Shown piece after piece: positions 1-8,459 of a stretch of DNA of 64,000 bases. The DNA is from Lepiota brunneoincarnata (taxonomy: Eukaryota > Basidiomycota > Agaricomycetes > Agaricales > Agaricaceae), in the NCBI GenBank assembly GCA_023014365.1, contig JAEBUN010000071.1, positions 1 to 64,000 on the forward strand, written 5' to 3'. A program made the position numbers and the translations under genes. The notes under the pieces were generated by a model that made no database searches, was not told the origin of the DNA, and saw only the letters and a list, made by a program, of their open reading frames with translations. Every line of letters starts with the position of its first letter. The first letter of the stretch is position 1.

Positions 1-27
1 CGTGTATTTGAGCTCCCCCTTTTCCTA
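1..27 (+). mobile_element. 3' terminus of a further, distal Penelope-like element
   Basis: The first bases resemble the 3' ends of the copies that finish at 3661 and 7187 (CGTGTATTGACTCC followed by CCTAACCC). The window therefore probably opens inside the element array, at the tail of another copy lying nearer the chromosome end. Confidence 0.6.
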
Positions 28-54
28 ACCCCCCTAACCCTAACCCTAACCCCT
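22..54 (+). repeat. Telomeric repeat joint (CCCTAA)n
   Basis: About four CCCTAA-type units separate the distal element tail from the first large element. C-rich repeats reading 5'->3' on the plus strand are what a left chromosome end should show, so the terminus lies to the left. Confidence 0.8.
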
Positions 55-2597
55 GCGAACAACAAAGGAGCAGGCGCACGAGCGAAGGCGGAAGTCACGG
101 CGGCCCCGGCCCCCAAGGACAACCAACGACGCAAGCGGGGCGCCGGCAGAGGCGGGAAAAGAGGAGGGCGAACGAGGGGGAACTGATCCCCCGCTCTCAT
201 CCCTTTTACGAGGGCGAAGGGGAGGAGGAGGTGCTAGCGGCCCTCTATCCAAAGGCAAGTCCTAAACCCTTCGACTGGGCTCACCCCAGCACGTACCCGG
301 ACTGGCTACTGACGGTTACCCCTCAACACGCGTACAGGTTCATAGTACTACGGACTCCAATTGTAGTTTTAGAGTCCATGCGTTACCGTAGTGCTATACA
401 TATGATTTCCTGTGATATACCGCGTGAGATAAGCATGCATCTGAGTGCGGGGCTTAAGTATATGATCCCCACTAAGTCGAACTTAAGTTTAATTAACTCG
501 GCTTGGGACGATTTCGTCGATCGTCTCCGCTGGTCGATGTGGTTTCGCGCCACTGACGCCGAAGATGCTAAAGACGACTTTGATCCAGACTACTGGTCGC
601 CGAAGCCTAACCGCGTCGCGATGCACCAGTTAGATAGGGTATTCGAGTACGGCGTCTGGTGCGGTCGTAGGGCCATCGATAAGATGGTTTCTGATATGCC
701 GACAGACGAACACGAAGGGGACCGTTACAAGCACGCGCTTGCTCCCCCGGTGGCCAAACTCCGCGACTACTTGACGTCTCACGAGCTCGTCGTAGTAGCG
801 ACCGATAAGAACTTAGGTTGCGCAGTTGCCCCGCGTGCCTGGATCATTGAGAAGGCGTTGTCGTTGTTATCCAATCGTGTAGATTATGAACCGATTGGCG
901 CTCAGGAAGCGTATAATATACTTTATAATAAGAACGAGCATATTAAGTCCATCGCGAGAATGTCGGAAGATTACGCCATTCAATCGCAGCTTCCCCGCTT
1001 TTTCCGGAGTCAGCTATCGGTGGAGCCTAGCTCCATCCCGACGTTTTATGTCATTCCAAAAATACATAAGACACCGGTAGCCGCCAGGCCGATCTTACCG
1101 TGCCACTCCGTGCCGCAAGGGCCTGCAGGGAAGTATGTGTCTAAAAGTCTCAAACCGATTATCAAATCGGCGCCGTACGTTATTCATGGTTCAAAAGACC
1201 TGGCGATAAAATTGAGCAAGTTGTCGCTACCGCAGTTCCGATTCGAGAACGGTATGCTTAAGCGTTTATACTTTGTCTCGGGCGACGTTGTCGCATTCTA
1301 TCCTCATGTGGATGTTCAGAAAGCACACTCCTTTGCTGAAGAATATTACACCGCATGGTTAGCCGAGTCTGAGTTAGAAGTCGATGATACCGACTTCGAC
1401 GCAACGCGTGCAGCAGCTAAAGTACAGCTGTTACGGGAATGCATGCGGGCAGCGGACGACAACTTATTGGTACAGTTCCAAGGGAAATATTACCGGCAGG
1501 CCCGTGGGCTAGCGATGGGTGTGGCGTCAAGCCCCGATCTCGCGAACCTCTACGGCGTATACTTCGAGGAGAAGTGCGGCGCCCTCCGGTCCCCTGACGT
1601 AGCGTACTACGGTCGCTACATCGACGATTGTCTCGCGCTCGTGTATGCGTATCACGAGAAGGACGCTCTGGCGCTCCTTAGCGACAATCTTAAGTTCGAT
1701 AACTGTACCATTACGTGGTCATCCTCGGATCAATACATGGTCTTCCTGGACATGATGCTGTTTACGGCAAACGGTCGCCTCCACCATAAGGCGTACAGGA
1801 AGCCGATGAACCACTTCGAGCGCATACCCTGGATTAGCTTCCACCCACTTTATGTGAAGAAAGGCACTTTTGTGTCGGAGCTATCGAGGCTTGCCGCGCT
1901 TTCATCGCGTTTTGACGATTACGTGATGGCTTGTAGAGAAGCTTCGGATATCTACATAGCGCGTGGCTACCCTCCGACGTTGATCGCGGCTTGGCTGCGA
2001 GAGAACTACCGAGTACGTTGGGATGTACGGCTTAAGGAGTCCGTGCCGCCAGCGAATGGCGTACTCGTGCTGAAAAGCGAATACAACGTCTCCTGGGATA
2101 TGTTTAACGCTCAAGAACTTGAGGACAGTATAAAGACCGGGTGGGCGCAGGCTATGAACACCTTCGCCCGTCTGGACATGCGGGGGCTGCGTAACGTCCC
2201 GCTCCCGTATGACATAGTGAAACTAGGCCTTCCTAAGAAAGCGTTCGAACTGATGCGACTCTTTACTAAGATCCCGCGTGCTGAAGCTGAGCCCGACTTG
2301 GCGGAGTGTGCAAAGGATTGGTGTACTGAGGAGGGTTGGCAAGGACCTTTCTTACGGCTAGATAAACTCGGTCTTTTTGGTCGACGTCTGTTGGTTTCGA
2401 AGAAAAGAACCCGACAGATAATGGATCTCACGTCAATCTGGCGTGCTTCTGTCCTCGCGCGGCGCGACCGCCAGGCGCTTATAACCGACTTCTTCGCAGA
2501 AGCTCGAGCTCCCGTGGCCTCTTCTTCCGCTCCGGCGGTAGAACACCATCGTGAGAAAACGCCTGATCCGTGGATCGCGATTGCGAACTTCGATTGA
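54..2597 (+). CDS. Penelope-like reverse transcriptase, 5'-truncated at telomere joint
   Basis: This frame encodes the RNA-dependent DNA polymerase of the element. Counting residues from the GTG at 231, the fingers motif FYVIPKIHK is at about 272, motif A SGDVVAFYPHVD at about 350, motif B GLAMGVASSPDLANL at about 425, and the catalytic motif C YIDD at 463-466. FLDMMLF and a thumb-like YRKPMNHFE segment follow. No GIY-YIG endonuclease is visible in the remaining 200 residues, which fits the telomere-attached branch. The frame is open without a stop from 231 back to the telomeric joint. It has no ATG until 378, so 231 is not a credible start; the N-terminus was probably lost on insertion. Stop at 2595-2597. 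A longer intact copy elsewhere in the genome is likely. Confidence 0.85.
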   Translation, partial: CEQQRSRRTSEGGSHGGPGPQGQPTTQAGRRQRREKRRANEGELIPRSHPFYEGEGEEEVLAALYPKASPKPFDWAHPSTYPDWLLTVTPQHAYRFIVLRTPIVVLESMRYRSAIHMISCDIPREISMHLSAGLKYMIPTKSNLSLINSAWDDFVDRLRWSMWFRATDAEDAKDDFDPDYWSPKPNRVAMHQLDRVFEYGVWCGRRAIDKMVSDMPTDEHEGDRYKHALAPPVAKLRDYLTSHELVVVATDKNLGCAVAPRAWIIEKALSLLSNRVDYEPIGAQEAYNILYNKNEHIKSIARMSEDYAIQSQLPRFFRSQLSVEPSSIPTFYVIPKIHKTPVAARPILPCHSVPQGPAGKYVSKSLKPIIKSAPYVIHGSKDLAIKLSKLSLPQFRFENGMLKRLYFVSGDVVAFYPHVDVQKAHSFAEEYYTAWLAESELEVDDTDFDATRAAAKVQLLRECMRAADDNLLVQFQGKYYRQARGLAMGVASSPDLANLYGVYFEEKCGALRSPDVAYYGRYIDDCLALVYAYHEKDALALLSDNLKFDNCTITWSSSDQYMVFLDMMLFTANGRLHHKAYRKPMNHFERIPWISFHPLYVKKGTFVSELSRLAALSSRFDDYVMACREASDIYIARGYPPTLIAAWLRENYRVRWDVRLKESVPPANGVLVLKSEYNVSWDMFNAQELEDSIKTGWAQAMNTFARLDMRGLRNVPLPYDIVKLGLPKKAFELMRLFTKIPRAEAEPDLAECAKDWCTEEGWQGPFLRLDKLGLFGRRLLVSKKRTRQIMDLTSIWRASVLARRDRQALITDFFAEARAPVASSSAPAVEHHREKTPDPWIAIANFD

Positions 2598-3562
2598 TAT
2601 GGCTTACGTGGTATACCATGCCAGCCGTAGTTGTCCGCACAACTTAGCTGCGGCGACTGGTACCAAGTCGGCGCCCAAATGGGGAAATCCCTGGGCGTTC
2701 GGGTACCGACCTCTGCGGGGTGATTCCCGTATGTCGGCAGGCCCATATTTGCTGATCTTGAGTAACCTTCCTGGGATCCCGTTGTTTTGAAGACTTCGGG
2801 GTTGCACGACCTGCGCTTCGATCGCAGCACGCGAAAACAGGTTTTTAAATAGGTGGCCTTTTATCGGTTTGGGTGAGATGGTGCGGCGTAACCCGGAACC
2901 ACGTCTGGGGGGGCGGTTATGCCCCCTTCCTAAGTCTCTCGAATAGTAACGATCGCGTCAAGCGGTAACCAACGTAAGTTCTCCTCCCTGGTGGCGGTTA
3001 ACTCGCTTCTTCGCCGGTTATATGCCGTGCGGAACGTTCTTTGCGGTAAGTACTACCTTACCTTCCCAACGAGTGCGGCTTACTAATACTAAGCTCACCC
3101 CTAACCCTGACCTAACCCGGACCTAACCGTCCCGGTCGGGCGGGGCGTACTCTAGCAGACCCGTGGGAAGGATAGCCACCTAAGGTAAGTACACCGCCAC
3201 CGGCAATTCATGTCGCCGGTGCCGGGTTTCACATGTTCTCACGCATGGACCCCGTGCGAAAGTGATGCTTGCCACGTGATCACGTGACGGCCCTACCCCG
3301 TGACTTGCCCTCGGGCGGCGGGTAACATAGCCCGATGACACGTGACCGTACTCACGATCACGTGACTTTTCTCAGGCGTAAGCGCGCGCCAAAGTCAACA
3401 CGGCGATGGTTTCGAAACTCGACGTTAAGTATCTAATTCATTTTTACCCATTTATTGGGGGGATTACGTACACGTTCCGCGGATTTTGATCTATCGATCA
3501 AAATCGCAATCGATCGCTATCGGCGACCATCGATTGGACGGCAGGTATCTGACGGATATCGT

Positions 3563-3628
3563 GCGCCTGATGAGTCTTTTATAAGACGAAACGGGTGGGC
3601 AGTTGGAAACCCCAACAGCCCGTTGCGC
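3563..3628 (+). ncRNA. Type I hammerhead ribozyme, copy 1
   Basis: The open stem I is GCGC/GCGC. Core CTGATGA is at 3567-3573, then a 5-bp stem II (GTCTT/AAGAC), core GAAA, a stem III starting CGGG/CCCG around an inner GTTGG/CCAAC hairpin, and the cleavage triplet GTT at 3622-3624. Core bases and A15.1-U16.1 pairing agree with the hammerhead consensus. Hammerheads are established in the terminal repeats of Penelope-like elements. Confidence 0.88.
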
Positions 3629-3663
3629 CCCACCGTCGCGACTCGTGTATTGACTCCCCTCCC

Positions 3664-4291
3664 CTAACCCTACTACCTTACCTTCCCGACGAGGGCGGCA
3701 TACTAATACTATGTTACCCCCTAACCCGAACCCGAACCTAACCGGACCTAACCGGCTCGGTCGGGCGGGGCGTCCTCTAGCAGACCCGTGGGAAGGATAG
3801 CCATCTAAGGTAAGTACACCGCCACCGGTAAATCATGTCGCCGGTGCCGGGTTTCACAAGTTCTCACGCTTGGACCCCGTGCGAAAGTGCACCTTGTTAC
3901 GTTGTCACGTGACGGCCCTACCCCGGCCCGGATTGTTCCGTCGTCGGGTAACATAGCCCGATGGCACGTGACCGGTCGCACGATCACGTGACTTTTCCCA
4001 GACGCAAGCGCGCGTCTAAGTCAGCGGTAAGTTTTGAAACTCGAAGTTAAGTTTTTAATCCTATTTTCACCTGTTATTAACGGGGGGATTATAATACGTT
4101 CCGCGGATTTTGATCTATCGATCAAAATCGCAATCGATCGCTATCGGCGACAATCGATTGGACGGCAGGTATCTGACGGATATCGTGCGCCTGATGAGTC
4201 TTTATAAGACGAAACGGGTGGGTAGTTGGAAACCCCAACAACCCGTTGCGCCCCTCCGTCGCGACTCGTGTTTATACGCCCCCTTTCCTAA
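3664..4291 (+). mobile_element. 5'-truncated Penelope-like element, copy 2 (subfamily B)
   Basis: It starts inside the noncoding 3' region, aligning with about 3048 of copy 1, and ends with a hammerhead and CCTAACCCC. Copies 2-5 share differences from copies 1 and 6, such as ending TTTATACGCCCCC rather than TATTGACTCCCC, so two element subfamilies are interleaved. No coding sequence remains. Confidence 0.8.
4187..4251 (+). ncRNA. Type I hammerhead ribozyme, copy 2
   Basis: Core CTGATGA at 4191-4197, stem II GTCTT/AAGAC with a 3-nt loop, GAAA, stem III CGGG/CCCG and cleavage triplet GTT at 4245-4247. The inner stem III pairing GGT/ACC differs from GGC/GCC of copy 1 but stays paired. Confidence 0.87.
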
Positions 4292-4824
4292 CCCCGGGCG
4301 GGGCGTCCTCTAGCAGACCCGTGGGAAGGATAGCCATCTAAGGTAAGTACACCGCCACCGGCAAATCATGTCGCCGGTGCCGGGTTTCACAAGTTCTCAC
4401 GCTTGGACCCCGTGCGAAAGTGCACCTTGTTACGTTGTCACGTGACGGCCCTACCCCGGCCCGGATTGTTCCGTCGTCGGGTAACATAGCCCGATGGCAC
4501 GTGACCGGTCGCACGATCACGTGACTTTTCCCAGACGCAAGCGCGCGTCTAAGTCAGCGCGGTAAGTTTTGAAACTCGAAGTTAAGTTTTTAATCCTATT
4601 TTCACCTGTTATTAACGGGGGGATTATAAATACGTTCCGCGGATTTTGATCTATCGATCAAAATCGCAATCGATCGCTATCGGCGACAATCGATTGGACG
4701 GCAGGTATCTGACGGATATCGTGCGCCTGATGAGTCTTTATAAGACGAAACGGGTGGGTAGTTGGAAACCCCAACAACCCGTTGCGCCCCTCCGTCGCGA
4801 CTCGTGTTTATACGCCCCCTTTCC
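4292..4824 (+). mobile_element. Penelope-like terminal-repeat-sized unit, copy 3
   Basis: This unit of about 530 bp starts GGGCGGGGCGTCCTC immediately after CCTAACCCC and ends with a hammerhead and CCTAACCC. It is nearly identical to 5132-5660 and starts at the same base. It corresponds to the part of copy 1 beginning just after that copy's internal degenerate telomeric tract (about 3130). This suggests a solo terminal repeat rather than random 5' truncation. Confidence 0.78.
4723..4787 (+). ncRNA. Type I hammerhead ribozyme, copy 3
   Basis: Same fold as copy 2: stem I GCGC/GCGC, CTGATGA at 4727-4733, GAAA, stem III, cleavage triplet GTT at 4781-4783. Confidence 0.87.
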
Positions 4825-4844
4825 TAACCCTAACCCTAACCCCC
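4821..4844 (+). repeat. Interstitial telomeric repeats between element copies
   Basis: Three CCCTAA units join the 3' end of copy 3 to the truncated 5' end of copy 4. The other joints (about 3657, 4287, 5126, 5655, 7180) carry only one or two units. Confidence 0.85.
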
Positions 4845-5129
4845 GCGCGTCTAAGTCAGCGCGGTAAGTTTTGAAACTCGAAGTTAAGTTTTTAATCCTA
4901 TTTTCACCTGTTATTAACGGGGGGATTATAAATACGTTCCGCGGATTTTGATCTATCGATCAAAATCGCAATCGATCGCTATCGGCGACAATCGATTGGA
5001 CGGCAGGTATCTGACGGATATCGTGCGCCTGATGAGTCTTTATAAGACGAAACGGGTGGGTAGTTGGAAACCCCAACAACCCGTTGCGCCCCTCCGTCGC
5101 GACTCGTGTTTATACGCCCCCTTTCCTAA
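4844..5129 (+). mobile_element. 5'-truncated Penelope-like element, copy 4
   Basis: The shortest copy, about 285 bp. It starts at GCGCGTCTAAGTCAGCG, keeps the GATTTTGATC hairpin and the hammerhead, and ends CCTTTCCTAACCCC. Confidence 0.8.
5025..5089 (+). ncRNA. Type I hammerhead ribozyme, copy 4
   Basis: CTGATGA at 5029-5035, stem II GTCTT/AAGAC, GAAA, stem III, cleavage triplet GTT at 5083-5085. Sequence identical to copy 3. Confidence 0.87.
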
Positions 5130-5131
5130 CC

Positions 5132-5660
5132 CCGGGCGGGGCGTCCTCTAGCAGACCCGTGGGAAGGATAGCCATCTAAGGTAAGTACACCGCCACCGGC
5201 AAATCATGTCGCCGGTGCCGGGTTTCACAAGTTCTCACGCTTGGACCCCGTGCGAAAGTGCACCTTGTTACGTTGTCACGTGACGGCCCTACCCCGGCCC
5301 GGATTGTTCCGTCGTCGGGTAACATAGCCCGATGGCACGTGACCGGTCGCACGATCACGTGACTTTTCCCAGACGCAAGCGCGCGTCTAAGTCAGCGCGG
5401 TAAGTTTTGAAACTCGAAGCTAAGTTTTTAATCCTATTTTCACCTGTTATTAACGGGGGGATTATAAATACGTTCCGCGGATTTTGATCTATCGATCAAA
5501 ATCGCAATCGATCGCTATCGGCGACAATCGATTGGACGGCAGGTATCTGACGGATATCGTGCGCCTGATGAGTCTTTATAAGACGAAACGGGTGGGTAGT
5601 TGGAAACCCCAACAACCCGTTGCGCCCCTCCGTCGCGACTCGTGTTTATACGCCCCCTTT
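5132..5660 (+). mobile_element. Penelope-like terminal-repeat-sized unit, copy 5
   Basis: A near-identical duplicate of 4292-4824 with the same left boundary. Its right end, CCTTTCCTAACCCT, joins the coding 5' end of copy 6. Confidence 0.78.
5561..5625 (+). ncRNA. Type I hammerhead ribozyme, copy 5
   Basis: CTGATGA at 5565-5571, GAAA, stem III, cleavage triplet GTT at 5619-5621. Same stems as copies 3 and 4. Confidence 0.87.
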
Positions 5661-5668
5661 CCTAACCC

Positions 5669-6113
5669 TATGAATACCTTCGCCCGTCTGGACATGCGGG
5701 GGCTGCGTAACGTCCCGCTCCCGTATGACATAGTGAAACTAGGCCTTCCTAAGAAGGCGTTCGAACTGATGCGACTCTTTACTAAGATCCCGCGTGCTGA
5801 AGCTGAGCCTGACTTGGCGGAGTGTGCAAAGGATTGGTGTACTGAGGAGGGTTGGCAAGGACCTTTCTTACGGCTAGATAAACTCGGTCTTTTTGGTCGA
5901 CGTCTGTTGGTTTCGAAGAAAAGAACCCGACAGATAATGGATCTCACGTCAATCTGGCGTGCTTCTGTCCTCGCGCGGCGCGACCGCCAGGCGCTTATAA
6001 CCGACTTCTTCGCAGAAGCTCGAGCTCCCGTGGCCTCTTCTTCCGCTCCGGCGGTAGAACACCATCGTGAGAAAACGCCTGATCCGTGGATCGCGATTGC
6101 GAACTTCGATTGA
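5669..6113 (+). pseudogene. C-terminal fragment of Penelope-like reverse transcriptase
   Basis: It encodes only the last 147 residues or so (MNTFARLDMRGLRNV... to the stop at 6111-6113), downstream of all catalytic motifs, so it cannot polymerise. The frame happens to stay open across the telomeric joint into copy 5 back to about 5484, giving an artificial 209-residue frame with no biological precedent. Confidence 0.8.
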
Positions 6114-7077
6114 TATGGCTTACGTGGTATACCATGCCAGCCGTAGTTGTCCGCACAACCTAGCTGCGGCGACTGGTACCAAGTCGGCGTCCAAACGGGG
6201 AAATCCCTGGGCGCTCGGGTACCGACCTCTGCGGGGTGATTCCCGTATGTCGGCCGGCCCATATTTGCTGATCTTGAGTAACCTTCCTGGGACCTCGTTG
6301 TTTGAAGACTTCGGGGTTGCACGACCTGCGCTTCGATCGCAGCACGCGAAAACAGGTTTTTAAATAGGTGGCCTTTTATCGGTTTGGGTGAGATGGTGCG
6401 GCGTAACCCGGAACCACGTCTGGGGGGGCGGTTATGCCCCCTTCCTAAGTCTCTCGAATAGTAACGATCGCGTCAAGCGGTAAACAACGTAAGTTCTCCC
6501 CCCTGGTGGCGGTTAACTCGCTTCTTCGCCGGTTATATGCCGTGCGGAACGTTCTTTGCGGTAAGTACTACCTTACCTTCCCAACGAGTGCGGCTTACTA
6601 ATACTAAGCTCACCCCTAACCCTGACCTAACCCGGACCTAACCGTCCCGGTCGGGCGGGGCGTACTCTAGCAGACCCGTGGGAAGGACAGCCACCTAAGG
6701 TAAGTACGCCGCCACCGGCAATTCATGTCGCCGGTGCCGGGTTTCACATGTTCTCACGCATGGACCCCGTGCGAAAGTGATGCTTGCCACGTGATCACGT
6801 GACGGCCCTACCCCGTGACTTGCCCTCGGGCGGCGGGTAACATAGCCCGATGACACGTGACCGTACTCACGATCACGTGACTTTTCTCAGGCGTAAGCGC
6901 GCGCCAAAGTCAGCACGGCGACGGTTTCGAAACTCGACGCTAAGTATTTAATTCATTTCCACCCATTTATTGGGGGGATTACGTACACGTTCCGCGGATT
7001 TTGATCTATCGATCAAAATCGCAATCGATCGCTATCGGCGACCATCGATTGGACGGCAGGTATCTGACGGATATCGT

Positions 7078-7143
7078 GCGCCTGATGAGTCTTTTATAAG
7101 ACGAAACGGGTGGGCAGTTGGAAACCCCAACAGCCCGTTGCGC
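7078..7143 (+). ncRNA. Type I hammerhead ribozyme, copy 6
   Basis: Identical to copy 1: CTGATGA at 7082-7088, stem II with TTAT loop, GAAA, stem III with inner GGGC/GCCC, cleavage triplet GTT at 7137-7139. Confidence 0.88.
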
Positions 7144-7187
7144 CCCACCGTCGCGACTCGTGTATCGACTCCCCTCCCCTAACCCAT

Positions 7188-7300
7188 CTACTCACTAACC
7201 CAACTATCCCCTAATCAATTATCCCAACAACCTCACTTATCCACTAACCCTACGGGTTAGCATAGGGTTATACTCCCCTAATTCTAAACCCCACACCAAA
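7188..7300 (+). repeat. Degenerate telomere-like tract with inverted telomeric units
   Basis: The tract holds scattered CTAACCC-like words. At 7244-7260 CTAACCC, spacer TAC and GGGTTAG form an exact 7-bp inverted repeat of telomeric sequence, followed by AGGGTTA. The stretch marks the inner border of the array. Confidence 0.6.
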
Positions 7301-7870
7301 CAGAATTTTCCACAACCTTGTACCCCCTACTCTCCCTCACCACAGAATTCTGCTCCAGCCCCACTATAAACAGTACTCACCATCACCTCCCCCCAACCAG
7401 CCAGTACCCTACTAATTCTCTTTCTCTACTTACAGACCCAAAACTCTTTACAGTCTCCCTCCAAATATATGAAGATTTCACACAACCTAGGCAGTCCCAC
7501 CATCACACACTACCTCCACAGCCAACCTCTACTCAATCCATTCAATACAACAAAATCCACTCACCATCCCTACATCACCCAACCACCTACCACATCACCA
7601 ACATACCACCCCATCCCCACACTACACCCAAAATTTCCAGGCTCCAACTCCACAGCATCCAGCCCAGTATACTAGTCTAGCTCAGAACACCCCACCTGCC
7701 AATCAACAAAACCCACACCAGCTTCCCCAACACATCTACTCAACTTCTTGCATCCCAACACTACACTCATACAGTACTACACTTTAGCCCACACCCAACC
7801 ACCCCCCAACCTCCCTCCAACCCACACAACCACCCTATCAACAAGTCCCCTTCCCCACTAACGTAAACAA
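7300..7870. other. C-rich low-complexity stretch, no gene seen
   Basis: CA/CT-rich, strongly C-skewed sequence. It contains a 120-codon open frame (7318-7680) of Pro/Ser/Thr/His composition with no splice context or recognisable domain. I regard it as non-coding. Confidence 0.5.
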
Positions 7871-7872
7871 AA

Positions 7873-8340
7873 GCACCAGTCAAGTAAGCCTAGTGCCCTT
7901 GGTAGGCCAGCACCACTGCCTAAGGGTGAGGGGTGGAGAGTGTTTGAGAACCAGAGGGACAGGGGCTTGAGTAGATAGAAAGAGAGCTGGGCTGTATTCT
8001 GGCTAGTTTTTATACTACCAGGTGCACTTTTTAAATGGCCATGTGAAAAGTATGCAACCGGAGAGATAGGAGGACAAACCATATCTTCTTTAACTACCCA
8101 AGGGGAGAGAGAAAGAATCAATTAGGGGTTAGGGGCATCCCCTATGCCATCCGTCCCTTGCATGACATGTCCATTCCTGTTGCTCCTCCCCTTTGGCATG
8201 TTTTGGGTGGTCCACAACCCGGGAGCCTCTGGTCACCCTACTTATCTCCCCGGTCTCCTCTGCCCTAGTGGAAGGGGGGATCACCCGTGCTACCTGAGCA
8301 GCCCTCCTTCCCTCTCCACACCAGTCCCACCCACCAATCC
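7873..8340 (+). repeat. Dispersed repeat, copy 1
   Basis: It shares words in the same order with 10476-10850: TTGGTAGGC.AGCACCACTGC, TTTTTATACTACCAGGTG, ATC.GTCCCTTGCAT and GCTACCTGAGCAGCCCTCC. Spacing and sequence have diverged, so it is an old duplicated element. No coding capacity recognised. Confidence 0.6.
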
Positions 8341-8459
8341 CTCCCCAGGCCTAACAGACTAAGAAAAACACAATGCCCAACACAATTCAAATGCATAAAA
8401 GCACACACATGAACTACCAGACAAACCAACAAAATTCCATTTAGGAGAGAACCCAGAGC

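Larger units (their letters stand above)
52..3661 (+). mobile_element. Endonuclease-less Penelope-like element, copy 1 (longest)
   Basis: This copy has a reverse transcriptase frame, then about 1 kb of noncoding 3' sequence ending in a hammerhead ribozyme and CCCTAA units. Its 5' end faces the chromosome terminus and it abuts telomeric repeats at both ends. That is the arrangement known for Athena/Coprina-type Penelope-like elements, which prime reverse transcription on telomeric 3' ends. The noncoding part (2598-3661) carries several GTAAGT motifs, two TCACGTGA-type palindromes, a 10-bp hairpin (GATTTTGATC, loop TATC, GATCAAAATC) near 3484-3507, and a degenerate CCTAACC tract at about 3093-3127. 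It is nearly identical to 5669-7187. Confidence 0.85.
5669..7187 (+). mobile_element. 5'-truncated Penelope-like element, copy 6 (subfamily A)
   Basis: It begins inside the reverse transcriptase coding region, at the base matching about 2154 of copy 1, directly after CCTAACCCT. It then follows copy 1 with few substitutions through the hammerhead to CCTAACCC at 7187. This is the innermost copy of the main array. Confidence 0.83.

Noticed and set aside
231..233. GTG as start codon of the reverse transcriptase
   Set aside because: A eukaryotic element would not be expected to start at GTG, and the frame is open upstream to the telomeric joint.
2111..2830. 239-codon frame on the minus strand
   Set aside because: Antisense shadow of the reverse transcriptase gene; no motif, and the opposite strand has all catalytic motifs.
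3805..5358. Repeated 60-, 67- and 73-codon frames in the element array
   Set aside because: They lie over the noncoding terminal units and hammerheads. They recur only because the DNA is repeated.
7318..7680. 120-codon open frame
   Set aside because: Low-complexity C/A/T-rich sequence giving a Ser/Thr/Pro/His-rich peptide; no splice signals, domain or conserved context.
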